From assembly GCA_019285755.1 (NCBI GenBank), contig CP079103.1, positions 3,782,001-3,846,000 on the forward strand: DNA of 64,000 nucleotides, read 5' to 3'. The DNA is from Chitinophaga sp. E66. GTDB taxonomy: Bacteria; Bacteroidota; Bacteroidia; Chitinophagales; Chitinophagaceae. The notes below the pieces were generated by a model. That model ran no database searches and was not told the DNA's origin. It saw only the letters and a program-made list of their open reading frames with translations. How positions within the stretch are numbered: the stretch's first letter is position 1; each line of letters opens with the position of its first letter. Below, in pieces: positions 48,343-58,682 of this stretch. A program made the translations under genes and the position numbers.

Positions 48343-48647
48343 GACGGGTAAGTTTGGTTATTGAATTAATGGCAACTATCAGACCATTGAAGTAACATCT
48401 GTTGAATTAAAAGTATGTCCTGAACAGTATCTGGTTAAAAGTGTTGCCCATACTATATCTAATTGATAATCCTCACCTTATAGTGAAAAACAACTCACAG
48501 TTACAAGTACCTTCCCAATGTTACAACCACCAGTTGCCTAAAAACAACCAGAAGTAGTGTATCCACAACTAAATGTTTCTGCTTTTCTTTGATCCGGGAA
48601 AAGTTTCCTTCCAACTTTGTGGCAACGAACCAAAAAAATCCACAACC
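48343..48647. other. 305-bp divergent intergenic region
   Basis: Lies between the leftward SPW gene and the rightward HTH-pentapeptide gene and must hold both promoters. It is AT-rich with scattered GTTACAA copies (near 48498 and 48519) but I see no clear -33/-7 pair, hairpin or RNA gene. Confidence 0.5.
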
Positions 48648-49549
48648 ATGTTAAATGCTAAATCCATCGGAAACAAAATTTCGGATGCACGCAAAAAAAT
48701 GAATATCTCCCAGGCCCAACTGGCGCAGCATCTTTTCATCAGCTCCCAGGCGATCGGCAAATGGGAACGCGGGGAGTCTATGCCGGATATCCTCACCTTT
48801 AACCGCCTTGCCGAAATCCTGCAGGTTGATCTTAACTACTTTTCGGACAGTTATCCGTCGTCCCCGGTGGATGTAGCCCCAACAGTCCTGGTTACGCCTA
48901 CCCGGCAGGAAGACACTCCGGTGATCCCGGCAGAAAAGAAACCGGTCTGGGATATGTCTCGCGGAAATTGGGTAGACGCCGATTTCTCCGGGCTAAAGGG
49001 CTTATATGAGAAATTCAGCGGAGCCAATCTGCAGCGCTGCAAGTTCATCAGCTCAGACCTTTCCGGACTTCTCCTGAAAGGCAATCATGTAGGCGGCTGC
49101 GACTTTTCCGGATCATCCATCAACGGCAGCCATTTCCAGGCGTCCCATATTGTCGATAATCAATTCAGGGATTGCTCGCTGGAAGAAGCGGAGTTCACCA
49201 GCAGCCATATAAAGGACTGCAATTTCACGGGGGCCGACCTTACCGGGGCCAAATTCCTTACCAGCTCCTCATCAAGAACAATATGGAGCATGCCGTTTTG
49301 TACCGCACCACATTCCATATGACCGACCTGTCGGATCTCATATTCACCGGCACTGTGGAAGACTGCTATTTCGATGAGTGCTCGTTTTCAAAAGTAACAT
49401 TCCGGAAAGCCACGCTGCTGAATACATTCTTCAAAGGCCGGAGCATGAAAAACATTAAGTTCATCGACTGCGAAGCTGACCGCATGACCATAGAATTCCT
49501 GAAAAACGGGAAAGCCGATATCAGCGGCATCACGATGTTGGTTGCATAA
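48648..49549 (+). CDS. XRE HTH regulator fused to pentapeptide repeats, one frameshift
   Basis: About 300 residues from ATG 48648 (MLNAKSIGNKISDARKKMNI). Residues 5-65 are a Cro/CI helix-turn-helix (SQAQLAQHLFISSQAIGKWE, PDILTFNRLAEILQVDLNYF). After a linker comes a pentapeptide-repeat beta-helix (ADFSGLKGLY, ANLQRCKFISSDLSGLLLKG, ADLTGAKFL). The frame breaks near 49265 and continues DLSDLIFTGTVEDCYFDECS and FRKATLLNTFFKGRSMKNIK to MLVA. Pentapeptide helices often mimic DNA; coupled to an HTH this suggests a regulator with a protein-binding tail. The next gene is 93 bp on. Confidence 0.88.
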
Positions 49550-49642
49550 ATGGCTTCCTTATATCCCGTAATTCGAACGGCTATCAAAATGCGGTTGCAT
49601 TTATTAAGCAGGATAGATAACATTGGTAAAACAAAAACCGCC

Positions 49643-50086
49643 ATGAAATCTATCCTCACCATCCTGGGCCTGTTCATCGGCTCCCTCGCATTCGGACAAG
49701 ACGAAGTAAAATGGTCGTATGCCGCAAAGAAAATATCCGACGGCACTTACGAAGTGCAGATCACCGCGAACGTACCGTCTCCCTGGCACCTATATAGTCA
49801 GAGCAGCCCGGACGACGCCGCTACGCCTACAAAGTTCGTCTTCAAGAAGAACCCGCTGCTGACGCTGCAAGGCCCTCCGAAAGAAAACGGCAAAATGGTC
49901 AGCAAATATGAAGCATCTTTCAAGACGACCGTAAAATATTATGAAGACAAAGTGAGCTTTGTGCAATTGGTTAAGGTGAAAGGGAAGGTGAAGACGACGC
50001 TTTCCGGATCTATCGATTATATGATCTGCAACGATACCGAATGCAAACCGGGCGAGCCAGTTGAGTTTACCGTTGCATTGAATTGA
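49643..50086 (+). CDS. DsbD alpha-domain-like secreted protein
   Basis: 147 residues from ATG 49643 (MKSILTILGLFIGSLAFGQD, signal peptide). The body matches the N-terminal domain of DsbD: VQITANVPSPWHLYSQS, FKTTVKYYEDKVSFVQLVKV, and the redox-like SIDYMICNDTECKPGEPVEF with one Cys pair (IC...EC). Stand-alone copies are common in Bacteroidota. It is likely periplasmic and takes part in disulfide exchange. A longer in-frame start at 49550 would bury the signal peptide. A terminator follows. Confidence 0.9.
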   Translation: MKSILTILGLFIGSLAFGQDEVKWSYAAKKISDGTYEVQITANVPSPWHLYSQSSPDDAATPTKFVFKKNPLLTLQGPPKENGKMVSKYEASFKTTVKYYEDKVSFVQLVKVKGKVKTTLSGSIDYMICNDTECKPGEPVEFTVALN

Positions 50087-50107
50087 TCCGAACTGTATTC
50101 AAAAAAC

Positions 50108-50135
50108 AAAAAGGCTTCCATCCGGAGGCCTTTTT
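50108..50135 (+). terminator. Terminator after the DsbD-like gene
   Basis: Stem AAAAAGGCTTCC/GGAGGCCTTTTT (50108-50119/50124-50135). Confidence 0.8.
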
Positions 50136-50148
50136 CATATCTTGAATT

Positions 50149-50846
50149 ATGCGCAAACTGGAAGAGCTTATCAATATAGACGAATCCGCCTGGCCGGATA
50201 TTCTGGAATGGATCGTTGGCGCCGCAAACATGACGGAAATCCTTCCCCTGATGCTGCTTCGGCGAAGGAGGTGTTGCTGAACACACAGGTTACGTCACGC
50301 TCCCCTATGGGCGCTATTATCTATCATAGCGGCGGCCTGCTCATCGATCACGGGTGGATCCGCATCCTCGCATCTGGCCATCCACGCATGTGCCGCACCC
50401 TCACCAGCTGGAACCTGGGCAAATCTTTCATGGAATTCGGTCAATCTCCCGGCTGGTGGCTGGTCGCTGATGACGCACTTGGAGGATGCTTTGCAGTTAA
50501 CGGCGGGTATTTCGGACAGGAGTCACTAGGCAAGATCCACTACTTCGCACCAGACACGCTGGAATGGGAATGCCTTGACTTTACCTATACCAGTTTCATT
50601 CTTTTCTGCCTGGACGGAGATCTCGACGATTTTTACAAAGGCTATCGTTGGAAGAACTGGGAGAATGATGTAGCTGCAATCACTGGCGACCAGGTAATGA
50701 ATTTTTATCCTCCCCTATGGACGAAGGAAGGTAAAAATTTGCCCACCGTCTCCCGAAAGGTAATTTCTATAGCAGAACAATATCAGCTAAATATGGACCT
50801 GCGCGATCAGCTTTCCCAGGAACAAAATGGATCGCCGACAGTTTAA
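50149..50846 (+). CDS. DUF2625 family protein, one frameshift
   Basis: About 233 residues from ATG 50149 (MRKLEELINIDESAWPDILE). A C4 run near 50246-50249 breaks the frame. The second part has VLLNTQVTSRSPMGAIIYHS, GGLLIDHGWIRILASGHPRM, NGGYFGQESLGKIHYFAPDT and FYPPLWTKEGK, all hallmarks of DUF2625. Cytoplasmic; function unknown. It begins 13 bp after a terminator and has no obvious partner. Confidence 0.9.
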
Positions 50847-50855
50847 TTTTGATAT

Positions 50856-51278
50856 CTACCCTCCCGACTTGACCATTTCATCCAGCTTATAGACGGCAAA
50901 AGCCGCAAACAGCAGCAGCGCTACAGAAAAGATCAACATCGGACCATATCCCAAACCGCCCGACAACACGATTTTTGCGGGCTGCTCTGGCATATAGTAT
51001 ACCGTTGCCGGATCCCCTATCCGAAATTTCCCTAATGCTGCATATGCATGCCCGCGGTGAGTGCTCCCGTCACCCCGGCGGAACTCGACCTGGATATTAT
51101 CTATGGACCGGCCACGTTTGACCGCCCGGGTATGCTTATTGACAACGACGCCTGTCGTCTTGACGCCCAAGCGTTTTATCCGTTGCAACTTTTGCCAGCG
51201 GATGAAGGTAACTGCCAACGGTGCTGCCGCCAGTAAAATAATTAATGCGAAGATGAACTGCATATCTAATGTTTTCAT
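50856..51278 (-). CDS. DUF3592 membrane protein
   Basis: 140 residues, intact. Two TM helices (FIFALIILLAAAPLAVTFI at the start, GPMLIFSVALLLFAAFAV at residues 112-129) flank a small beta domain, GVKTTGVVVNKHTRAVKRG...VEFRRGDGSTH...FRIGDPATVYYMPE, the DUF3592 signature. Its ATG overlaps the stop of the membrane-protein gene upstream (ATGA), so they form one operon. Confidence 0.88.
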   Translation of the reverse strand: MKTLDMQFIFALIILLAAAPLAVTFIRWQKLQRIKRLGVKTTGVVVNKHTRAVKRGRSIDNIQVEFRRGDGSTHRGHAYAALGKFRIGDPATVYYMPEQPAKIVLSGGLGYGPMLIFSVALLLFAAFAVYKLDEMVKSGG

Positions 51279-51996
51279 TGAAACGCCTGATACATCCAGG
51301 CCGCCACATTACGCCAGTATATTGAATCGAAAGCTATCACTTCAAAAATATGTTCAAGTATGATCAATAATCCTCCATATAACAGGACTGGATGGATGCG
51401 GCCGTTGGCCCATTTGTCCCAGATCCAGGAAATAACGATCAGGCTGTCTGCCAGCACAACCGCAAACCAGATATCCGGGCGCGGCACACCAGGAAAGTAG
51501 TGCCGGAAACGGAACCAGGCCGGCCATAGCAACACTATCAACGCCAGCAACATCAACCGCTTGTGAACCGCGGGGCGCCGGCGGCATATTATACCAGCTA
51601 TCACTAGTCCCAGGAACATGACTGCACTGGTTACAACGCCCACAAGCGCGGAAACGCCCGTTTCGCCCATGCCGGCGGCCACGTCCCTGCCGACCTGGTA
51701 CATACCCGCAGGGAACATGGTGACGGCCACGCCGACAGCCATAAGCAGGCTGACGATCCCCAATACCCGGTGCGCCCTGGTACTCCGACGGCTTATCAGC
51801 AGCGATTGCACGAGGAACAGCGCCACCCAGGAGACGGCCAGACTTCCATGCAGGCTGATCACCGCCGGTGCGTGGTAGTTGCCTTGCATTCGGGGAGAAT
51901 AAATGTTTTCGCGAATCCGACATGAACGGCCAGCAGGCCAATGATGCCCATGGCACTGAAGAACGACAGCCGGGGTATAGGATTGATGTCCCGCAT
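51275..51996 (-). CDS. Seven-TM membrane protein of unknown function, one frameshift
   Basis: About 240 residues from ATG 51996 (MRDINPIPRLSFFSAMGIIG); a shift near 51893 joins the first helix (LLAVHVGFAKTFIL) to the remainder, APAVISLHGSLAVSWVALFL, RAHRVLGIVSLLMAVGVAV, RRRPAVHKRLMLLALIVLLW and beyond. The helix-HxxLG pattern with conserved His in helices two to four resembles DUF2306/cytochrome b561-like membrane proteins; this is tentative. The TPR lipoprotein gene ends 14 bp upstream, suggesting an operon of three. Confidence 0.75.
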
Positions 51997-52010
51997 CCTG
52001 TTCTGATTAT

Positions 52011-53738
52011 CTATTCGGTGATGCTGGAAGAAGATTTGATTTTCACATCCGCAAACTGCCAGGCTGCATCAAACGCAGCCTGCGCCTGTTTCGCCGCATC
52101 GGTTTTATTTTGTTTCGCCAGCGCTTCCTGCAAACCGATCAATGCCCAGCCATTTTTCTTCCGGTACGCAGATCCTGGTTGTAAACGTCTTCCGCCTCCT
52201 TGTACTTACCAGCCTTCAGCAATACGGCGCCCAGATGGTGGCGGACGGAGAAGAACCAGTCGGGCGGTTCATTATAGTTCAGTTTGTCTTCCATGGCGAT
52301 CGCATCCTTCAGCGCGGCGATAGATGCATCCGTTTTCCCTTCCTGCATATCGATGCCTGCGCCCAGTACTTTCGAGGCGATCTGTACGAGGTCGGCAGTG
52401 GAATTAATGGCCCAGACGGTAAGGTCTTTAAGGGTCGTATCTGTGGATAATATTCGCAGGCTGTCCATTTCCTGCTTCGCCTTTTTGAGTTCGTGCGTTC
52501 CCGGAAGGCCATTCCACGTGCATAATGCCAGATGGCCCGGGGATATACCAGGTCAGCTCCCGGTGCGGGCATTCTGGCAATGGTATCCCACATCGACAAC
52601 TTCACCGCGATATAATAAGGGATGGTGTAGTAGTGCTGTAAGGTCCCCATCCCGGCATGCGCATGATTTCTTCCGAGGTATGTTTTGCAGATGAACAGCA
52701 GACCTCCAGGCCCAGGCGCTGTTACCTTCCAGCGTGGCTGTAGCCGCCAGGAAGTGCCAGTTGTGGGGATTGTAGGCCAGCGGATAGGCGCCCTGTGCAT
52801 GGCAGGCTGTAGCGTAGCTGCTATCTACCTCCACCGCACGGATGTTGGACAGCGTACCGAGATGGTAATCGCCCGTATTGATATAGATATGAGACGGCAT
52901 GTGCAGCAGGTGCCCCGCACCGCGCACGAGCGTATCCAGCAGGTAAGCGCTGGGGAGCGCCTTTTCAGGTGTGGCGGATGTTTCCATTGCGTGGACGTAG
53001 AAGTGGTGCGCACCGGCGTGCCGGGATGGACTTTCACGAGATGTTCCAGCACCTTCACGATCTCCGGCGTCCAGGGCCTGGGGACTTTGGTGTTTTTATC
53101 ATATAAGTCCCATGGATGGAGGTTCATCATCGATTCGGCATACAGTGCGCCGACATCCGGATCGGAAGCATACTGGTTGTACACTTTTTCATAGCGGCGG
53201 CATAGGCGATATCCAGTGGCTTGCGATCTTCAGGCGGCTCTTTGGCATAGCGCGCCGACAATGCGTCGATCAACGCCTGTTCTTTCGGTGTGGCGCTGCC
53301 GGACAAAGCTTTGGCTTTCGCAGCGGCATCGTAGGCTCGCTGGAAATTATCTTCTTCCATACCGCCATTATAATTTGGACCAAGTACCAACGCATAGCCC
53401 CAATACGCCATGGCGCAACTGGAATCCAGCCTGGATGCTTCGAAGAATGAACGGGCCGCCTCCGCGTGGTTGAACCCATAGGCCAGCATAACGCCCTGGT
53501 TGAAGTAGGTCTGCGCTTCGGGGACATTCGTCGTAATCTTAAAATCTATACCATTAAGTCCTTCGAAAAGCGGCGCCTTTTTACCCGAGGTATACCAGTC
53601 TTTGTCATTCGTGCGCTGAACGGCGCAACCGATGGATGGGGAAGCTGTTGCCGTGGAATCGTTTTCTTTTTCGCTGTTGGCATTGTTGCATGCGGAGATG
53701 AAAAACAGTGTAATGAAAATGCAGCAGATTTGTCTCAT
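52011..53738 (-). CDS. TPR-repeat lipoprotein, several frameshifts
   Basis: About 576 residues from ATG 53738 (MRQICCIFITLFFISACNNA, lipobox ISAC). TPR units include TYFNQGVMLAYGFNHAEAAR and ASRLDSSCAMAYWGYALVLG, then AMKKC..., HLLHMPSHIYINTGDYHLG in a later frame, and LNYNEPPDWFFSVRHHLGAV; it ends DVKIKSSSSITE. Breaks near 53180, 53000, 52690, 52480 and 52160. The AxxSRxxxRxxPxHPG...HxPSHI plan is a known Bacteroidota/Proteobacteria family without a defined function. Probably an outer-membrane or periplasmic lipoprotein. Confidence 0.83.
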
Positions 53739-53932
53739 AAGTAGTTCATTTGCGAACGTGAAAGTTTATTTGGAGTTGACGTTTTAAGCTGATTTTGGGG
53801 TCGTTTTTGGGGACATGCCGCGCTGTTAGGCCTAATTTACGAATATTCCCGTCAATCTTGATAAGTTTTCACAGTTCCGCTCATCTGCCCATAATCGAAT
53901 ATTACAAAACATTGAAAATGAACTGACATATT

Positions 53933-54873
53933 TTAACGTAACACGATGATATGCCCTTTAAATACCTGCCACTCACCCGCCGCATCCCGTACACGCAGCA
54001 CATAAACATAAGTACCCGCCTCCTGCCCCTGCGCATCCCATCGTTGCTGGTAGTTCTTTTGCGTAAACACCACATTCCCCAACGATTAAAGACCGTTAGC
54101 TCATTATCAGGATACCGTTCCAGCCCGATGATGCGAAACTTATCGTTGCGCCCGTCGCCATTAGCGGTAAAGGCGTTTGGAATGAATAGCGGCATCACGC
54201 GCAGCAGGTGCGCGGCGCGGTTATTTGCCAGCACGCTATCGGGTTCTGATGCCGAAACAGTTGCCGTATTCTCGATATCGCCACCTTTGGGCGCTTTGGT
54301 AATGATGGTGAGCGTAGCATGGTCGTGCATTTCCAGTTTCTGGATCGTCCAAATTACCGTCCGGGTAGACTGTTCGTACATCGCAGATCCTTTGGCAGGC
54401 GGCAGCAATCGGTCCAGCTCCAGGCCCGCAGGCAGGGCATCCTTCACTATAATGCCCGTTGCCGTTGCAGGCCCGTTGTTGGTGATGGTCAGCAGGTACG
54501 ACAAATCGCTCCCAGCCAATGCTTGCCTCGCATCTGCCGTTTTGCTGATGGACATATCCGTTGCCCCAGGTCCGGTGACCGGCGGGCCGGTAATAACCAC
54601 GGGGTCCGATGGGTCGGAGGCGCAGCCATCGCGGCTATTGTAGGCGACGACCGTATAGGCGCCAGGTTCATTTACCACGTAGATAATTGCAGTGGCGCCC
54701 GCAATAGGTTGCCCGTTGCGATACCATTGGTAGCGCAACGCATCTTCTCCGGCGGCCGACAACCTGATCTGCCGGCCGGGTTCCAGCAAGCGGACGGGCG
54801 GGCCGGACTGCGCCATGGCAGCGGCCGCGCTTCCGGAGAGGAAGACGGTCAATATGCGGGCTTTCCGCAGCAT
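53933..54873 (-). CDS. Surface protein with DUF11 and CHU_C (type IX secretion) C-terminal domain, one frameshift
   Basis: About 313 residues from ATG 54873 ([20 protein letters not shown], signal peptide). An Ig-like/PKD-like segment ([17 protein letters not shown]), a DUF11 domain ([39 protein letters not shown]) and the gliding motility-associated C-terminal domain ([29 protein letters not shown]). A shift near 54075 hides the end, which in the right frame finishes [14 protein letters not shown] domains direct export by the type IX system and cell-surface attachment. It is the last of three co-directional genes. Confidence 0.9.
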
Positions 54874-54874
54874 A

Positions 54875-55743
54875 TTAGTCCTCGATGGTGATCGACGGTT
54901 TACCTGCCTTCCGGACGATCTTCACGACTGCCGGAGTGGTTCCGGTGCTGTAGATGGCATCGGCGGTATATGGGCCGCAGGCCCTCTCTTAGGCGTGATA
55001 GCATACTTCACCTCCAACTGCACGCCAAACGTCTTCGCGGTACCGGCTTCCGCCGCATCATCGAGTGTATAGGTTGCCTGGTCTGTCCCGACGAGCTCTC
55101 TAGGGTTAGATCCTTCCACCCTGTACCAGGCGTAATGTTTTGCAAAGTCCTCTACTGTGTAGTCCGTGAGTTGTTTTCCTGTAATCTTCCGGGGCTCGGT
55201 CTCGAATGCAACAGTACCGGTGAAGGTGAATACCCCGGCGGGTGCGGGGTTTTCAGAGCACCAACTTATGCCTTCCGCCTCGGTTTTATTGGCGCGGGGC
55301 GTAACTTTTAACTTTGGCAGCACATACACCGTGTAGTAAGTAGGATCCGGTTCGCAACCTGCCGGTGTGGCGGTCGTGGCCTTTACCCGGTAAATGTGCC
55401 AACCGGGCGAAGCGGTTGGAACAGTGGCCTTATAGGGAGAACCCGATACGGCCGTCAGCGGCGAGAATGTTGTACCGTCCGTATTCATCTCCTCCCAAAC
55501 GTAACCCGAATAGGCCTGGTTGCTCACCGGATCTGTTTGCGACGACACCAGCGTAAAGGTGGATCCTTCCGCGCAGAATACGGTGGAACCATCGTCTGTG
55601 GAAGTACCCTGCTGGTAATCACCGTTCTTGTACAGTCCGGCAGGTGTGGAAACGGGCGTTTGCGCGCAGGCGCCTGAAGAAATGAGCAGAACTGCTGCAA
55701 GGCAGCATGCGAAGGCGAAAATTGTGTGAAGTGGCTTGTTCAT
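54875..55743 (-). CDS. Secreted Ig-like repeat protein, one frameshift
   Basis: About 289 residues from ATG 55743 ([20 protein letters not shown], signal peptide to ACAQ). Strand-rich with two Ig-like units: [40 protein letters not shown], then [20 protein letters not shown] and [17 protein letters not shown] shift near 54985 replaces the tail; the corrected C-terminus reads [20 protein letters not shown] and ends ITIED. The stop is 1 bp before the next ATG. No sorting domain of its own; it probably works with the CHU_C protein. Confidence 0.82.
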
Positions 55744-55748
55744 ATAAA

Positions 55749-57137
55749 TCAGGGATTATTTTGAATGGTCAATGCCGGCGGACCGGCCTTTGGAACAACG
55801 GTGAAGGATACCGGCACGCGGGTTTCCGTGTTGGAGCAACCTGTGCGCTGGGCTTCCACATAAAAAGTGTAGGCGCCTGTGGTTGTGACCGATGGCTGGA
55901 TGGAATTGCCCGTACCGATCGATGTTGCACCATTATACCACCGGTAAGTGGCGCAGGCTTCCGGTGAGGCGACGGAAAGCTGGATATTACCGGCCTGCGT
56001 GATACAGACAGGACCGGGGCCCGGAGATCCGTTGAGAAGGAAGGAAACGACAGGCTGCGGCGATAACCGGGTTACATCGTGGACGTTCAGGAGCAATAGC
56101 ACTCCTGCAACAGCGTTGAGCTTTATTTCTACCCGGTCGAAGGAGCCGGCTATCGCAGCAGTTAGTATGTTGACGTCGCTTCCCGGCGCCAGGAGCCTTA
56201 ATTGCAAGCCCGCGGAGGCACTGGTAATGGCCGGCCCCACCGGTGTGCTGCCCAGGTAAGGCTGAACACTAAAATTCCCAAGCACCAGGAGATCGAGCAG
56301 GGATCCATTGGGCCGGGACAACATGATGCGCACGGAATCGCCTGCTACCGAAGGAGTATTGAATATGACCGTCTCATACACGCTGCCACCTACGTTTACA
56401 TCCATTTTCATGACGGCCGCGGAAACGGGGTCCGTATCCACTGCGTTCCATGGAGACGTGACGCTACCCACCGCTGCAATGTTAAGGGCGGGACTTACAC
56501 CGTTGAGAACGTCTACCACCCCATTGCATGCGATGAAAGCGGTGGTATTACGATAGATGTAGGCATCATATACTTTCATACTGTAGCCCAACCCTACTCC
56601 ATTGATGGTAACCACTACCCCGTCAAAAGCCTGCTCCGGTACAAAAGACAGCTCCATGCTGCCATCGCCATTGAGGAGCCCCAATAGCTGAGCGTTTTCC
56701 AGTTTAGGCGCTACGGGCGTGCGGCCGGAACTGCTATTAACATATGCCTGGATGGTAAAACTCGGCAGTACGCCTACCAATCCGTTAAAGGTGGAAACCT
56801 TGACGTATGCGCGTGTACCGGCAGGGATGCGCTCATCGAATTCCATGTACTGGCTTGCACTGCCTATCAGCAATACGCTCAGCGTGGAATAAGTCGTGAT
56901 ATTCTTATCGATGGAAGCATTGGGATTGGTTACGATACCGGAATTATACTGATGCTCGTCTGCATACTTCCTGATCTGACGTTGACATTGGGCATGCGCT
57001 GGTGAAGCTGCCCATAACAGGCAACAGATCCACAGCAATATGCTGCAGCCAACCGGCATACATGGAGCTGGAATAATACAGGAGCGTGGCCTCATAGGCA
57101 GGATACGGCTGTACGGGTTTTGGCGCCCGTCTCCCAC
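55749..57137 (-). CDS. Large secreted repeat protein, adhesin-like
   Basis: About 462 residues, intact. An N-terminal hydrophobic segment with signal cleavage at AASPAHAQC; the best start may be the internal MRPRSCIIPAPCMP. The protein contains two long similar beta-sandwich repeats, MEFDERIPAGTRAYVKVSTF...ELSFVPEQAFDGVVVTING and the matching AVMKMDVNVGGSVYETVIFN...LQLRLLAPGSDVNILTAAIA, and an Ig-like C-terminus (ATYRWYNGATSIGTGNSIQP). It is first in a tight three-gene operon (5 bp and 1 bp gaps) of surface proteins. Likely exported and cell-surface associated. Confidence 0.82.
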   Translation of the reverse strand: MGDGRQNPYSRILPMRPRSCIIPAPCMPVGCSILLWICCLLWAASPAHAQCQRQIRKYADEHQYNSGIVTNPNASIDKNITTYSTLSVLLIGSASQYMEFDERIPAGTRAYVKVSTFNGLVGVLPSFTIQAYVNSSSGRTPVAPKLENAQLLGLLNGDGSMELSFVPEQAFDGVVVTINGVGLGYSMKVYDAYIYRNTTAFIACNGVVDVLNGVSPALNIAAVGSVTSPWNAVDTDPVSAAVMKMDVNVGGSVYETVIFNTPSVAGDSVRIMLSRPNGSLLDLLVLGNFSVQPYLGSTPVGPAITSASAGLQLRLLAPGSDVNILTAAIAGSFDRVEIKLNAVAGVLLLLNVHDVTRLSPQPVVSFLLNGSPGPGPVCITQAGNIQLSVASPEACATYRWYNGATSIGTGNSIQPSVTTTGAYTFYVEAQRTGCSNTETRVPVSFTVVPKAGPPALTIQNNP

Positions 57138-57346
57138 GAAATAACCGATTAAAAGGCTCAGGGAATATCAGGTAAAGACAATGAATAAAGATGGATGGCC
57201 TGTTCAGGAAATGAACAGAATGAACAAACCTGCTAAACAGCACCTAATACAACAGGGTGTTACGCTTACGCATGAACAATATTCAGAATTGATAATAATT
57301 ATGCATGTTAATTACAAAAATCAGTTAGCGCGGATGAGCAAGCATC

Positions 57347-58616
57347 TTAAGCGGCTGCTTTATCAACTTTCCGCTGGATGACCGTAGAGATCATGCCATC
57401 GCCTGTAACATTAACCACGGTCCGGCACATATCCAGTGGACGATCGATGGCGAAGATGAGTGAAATGGCGGCCGGATTGACGTTCACGGCCTGCAGCACC
57501 ACGATCAGCATTACGATCCCTGCACCAGGCACCGCAGCTGAACCGAAGCCCGCCAGCGCCGCCATCAGTACGATCATCAGTTGATCGCCGAAAGTAAATT
57601 GTACGCCCGTCACCTGCGCAATGAACACTACCGCTACCGCCTGGTAAAGCGTCGTGCCGTCCATATTGATCGTTGCGCCGAGGGGCACCACAAAATTGGT
57701 CACCTCCTGGCTGATGCCAAGGTTATTCCGGATACAATTCATAGTAACGGGCAACGTAGCCGCCGCCGAACTGGTTGAGAACGCCATCAGCTGCGCGGGC
57801 CCCATGCCTTTGAGAAACTTCAGGGGAGACATTCCACCCAGGTACCGCACGATCAACGGGTAAATGACAAACAACAGGATCGCCAGACCCAATAAGACCG
57901 TCAGCCCATACATTCCCAGCGCGGCAAAAATATCAGGCGAAGGCGTCTCCACAACCAGGGCCGCCATCAGTGCAAACACGCCAATTGGCGCCACGCGCAT
58001 GATAATTCCGATCATCTGGAGAACCACCTCATTGGCCCCTTCGAAAAAGCGCCGCAATGTCTCTGTCTTTTCCGCCGGCACCATCAACATCGCCACTCCA
58101 AACAAGATAGAGAACAACATTACCTGTAACATATTGGCGTTGGAATTAGCCGCCCCGAAAACGTTCTCCGGTACGATCCGCACCAGCTGCGCCAGGGGCC
58201 GTCGCCGGAAGCGGATGCATCAGCCAGCGCCACCTCTTCCTCCGCTTCATCCGCAAACTGCTGCATAAGCTGCTGACGTGTTTCCGGCTTCACGAAATTA
58301 CCCGGCCTGATGATGTTGACCACCGCCAGTCCTACCGCAATGGCGATAAAGGTAGTAAGCACGTACCACAGGAACGTGCGCCCGCCGATCATCGCCAGGC
58401 TGGACATGCTCTTCAGATCTCCCACTCCCCTGATGATAGAGGTGATGATCAGCGGCATAGCCATGAGTTTCAATAAATTCATGAAAATGGTCCCGAAGGG
58501 CTTGATCCAATCGGTTACGAATACCGCCCCGCCGGAAAAGGCGAGGGCGATGAGTCCGCCACCAGCCCCAGGGCGATAGCGATCAGTATTTTCCAGTGCA
58601 GGGGCAGGGCCTTCAT
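57347..58616 (-). CDS. Dicarboxylate/amino acid:cation symporter (DAACS), two frameshifts
   Basis: About 423 residues from ATG 58616 (MKALPLHWKILIAIALGLV). Family motifs: FGTIFMNLLKLMAMPLIITS, AFSTSSAAATLPVTM (serine-rich hairpin), VPLGATINMDGTTLYQAVAV (NMDGT), GFGSAAVPGAGIVMLIVVLQ and DRPLDMCRTVVNVTGD. Breaks near 58560 and 58195. It imports glutamate, aspartate or C4-dicarboxylates with sodium or protons across the inner membrane. The SulP gene ends 66 bp upstream on the same strand; a shared operon is possible. Confidence 0.95.
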
Positions 58617-58682
58617 GTGGGTGTATTTCAAACATGTACTGCCGTTTCTAACAGCAAACCGGCGTTAATGTTCGAAACTTTC

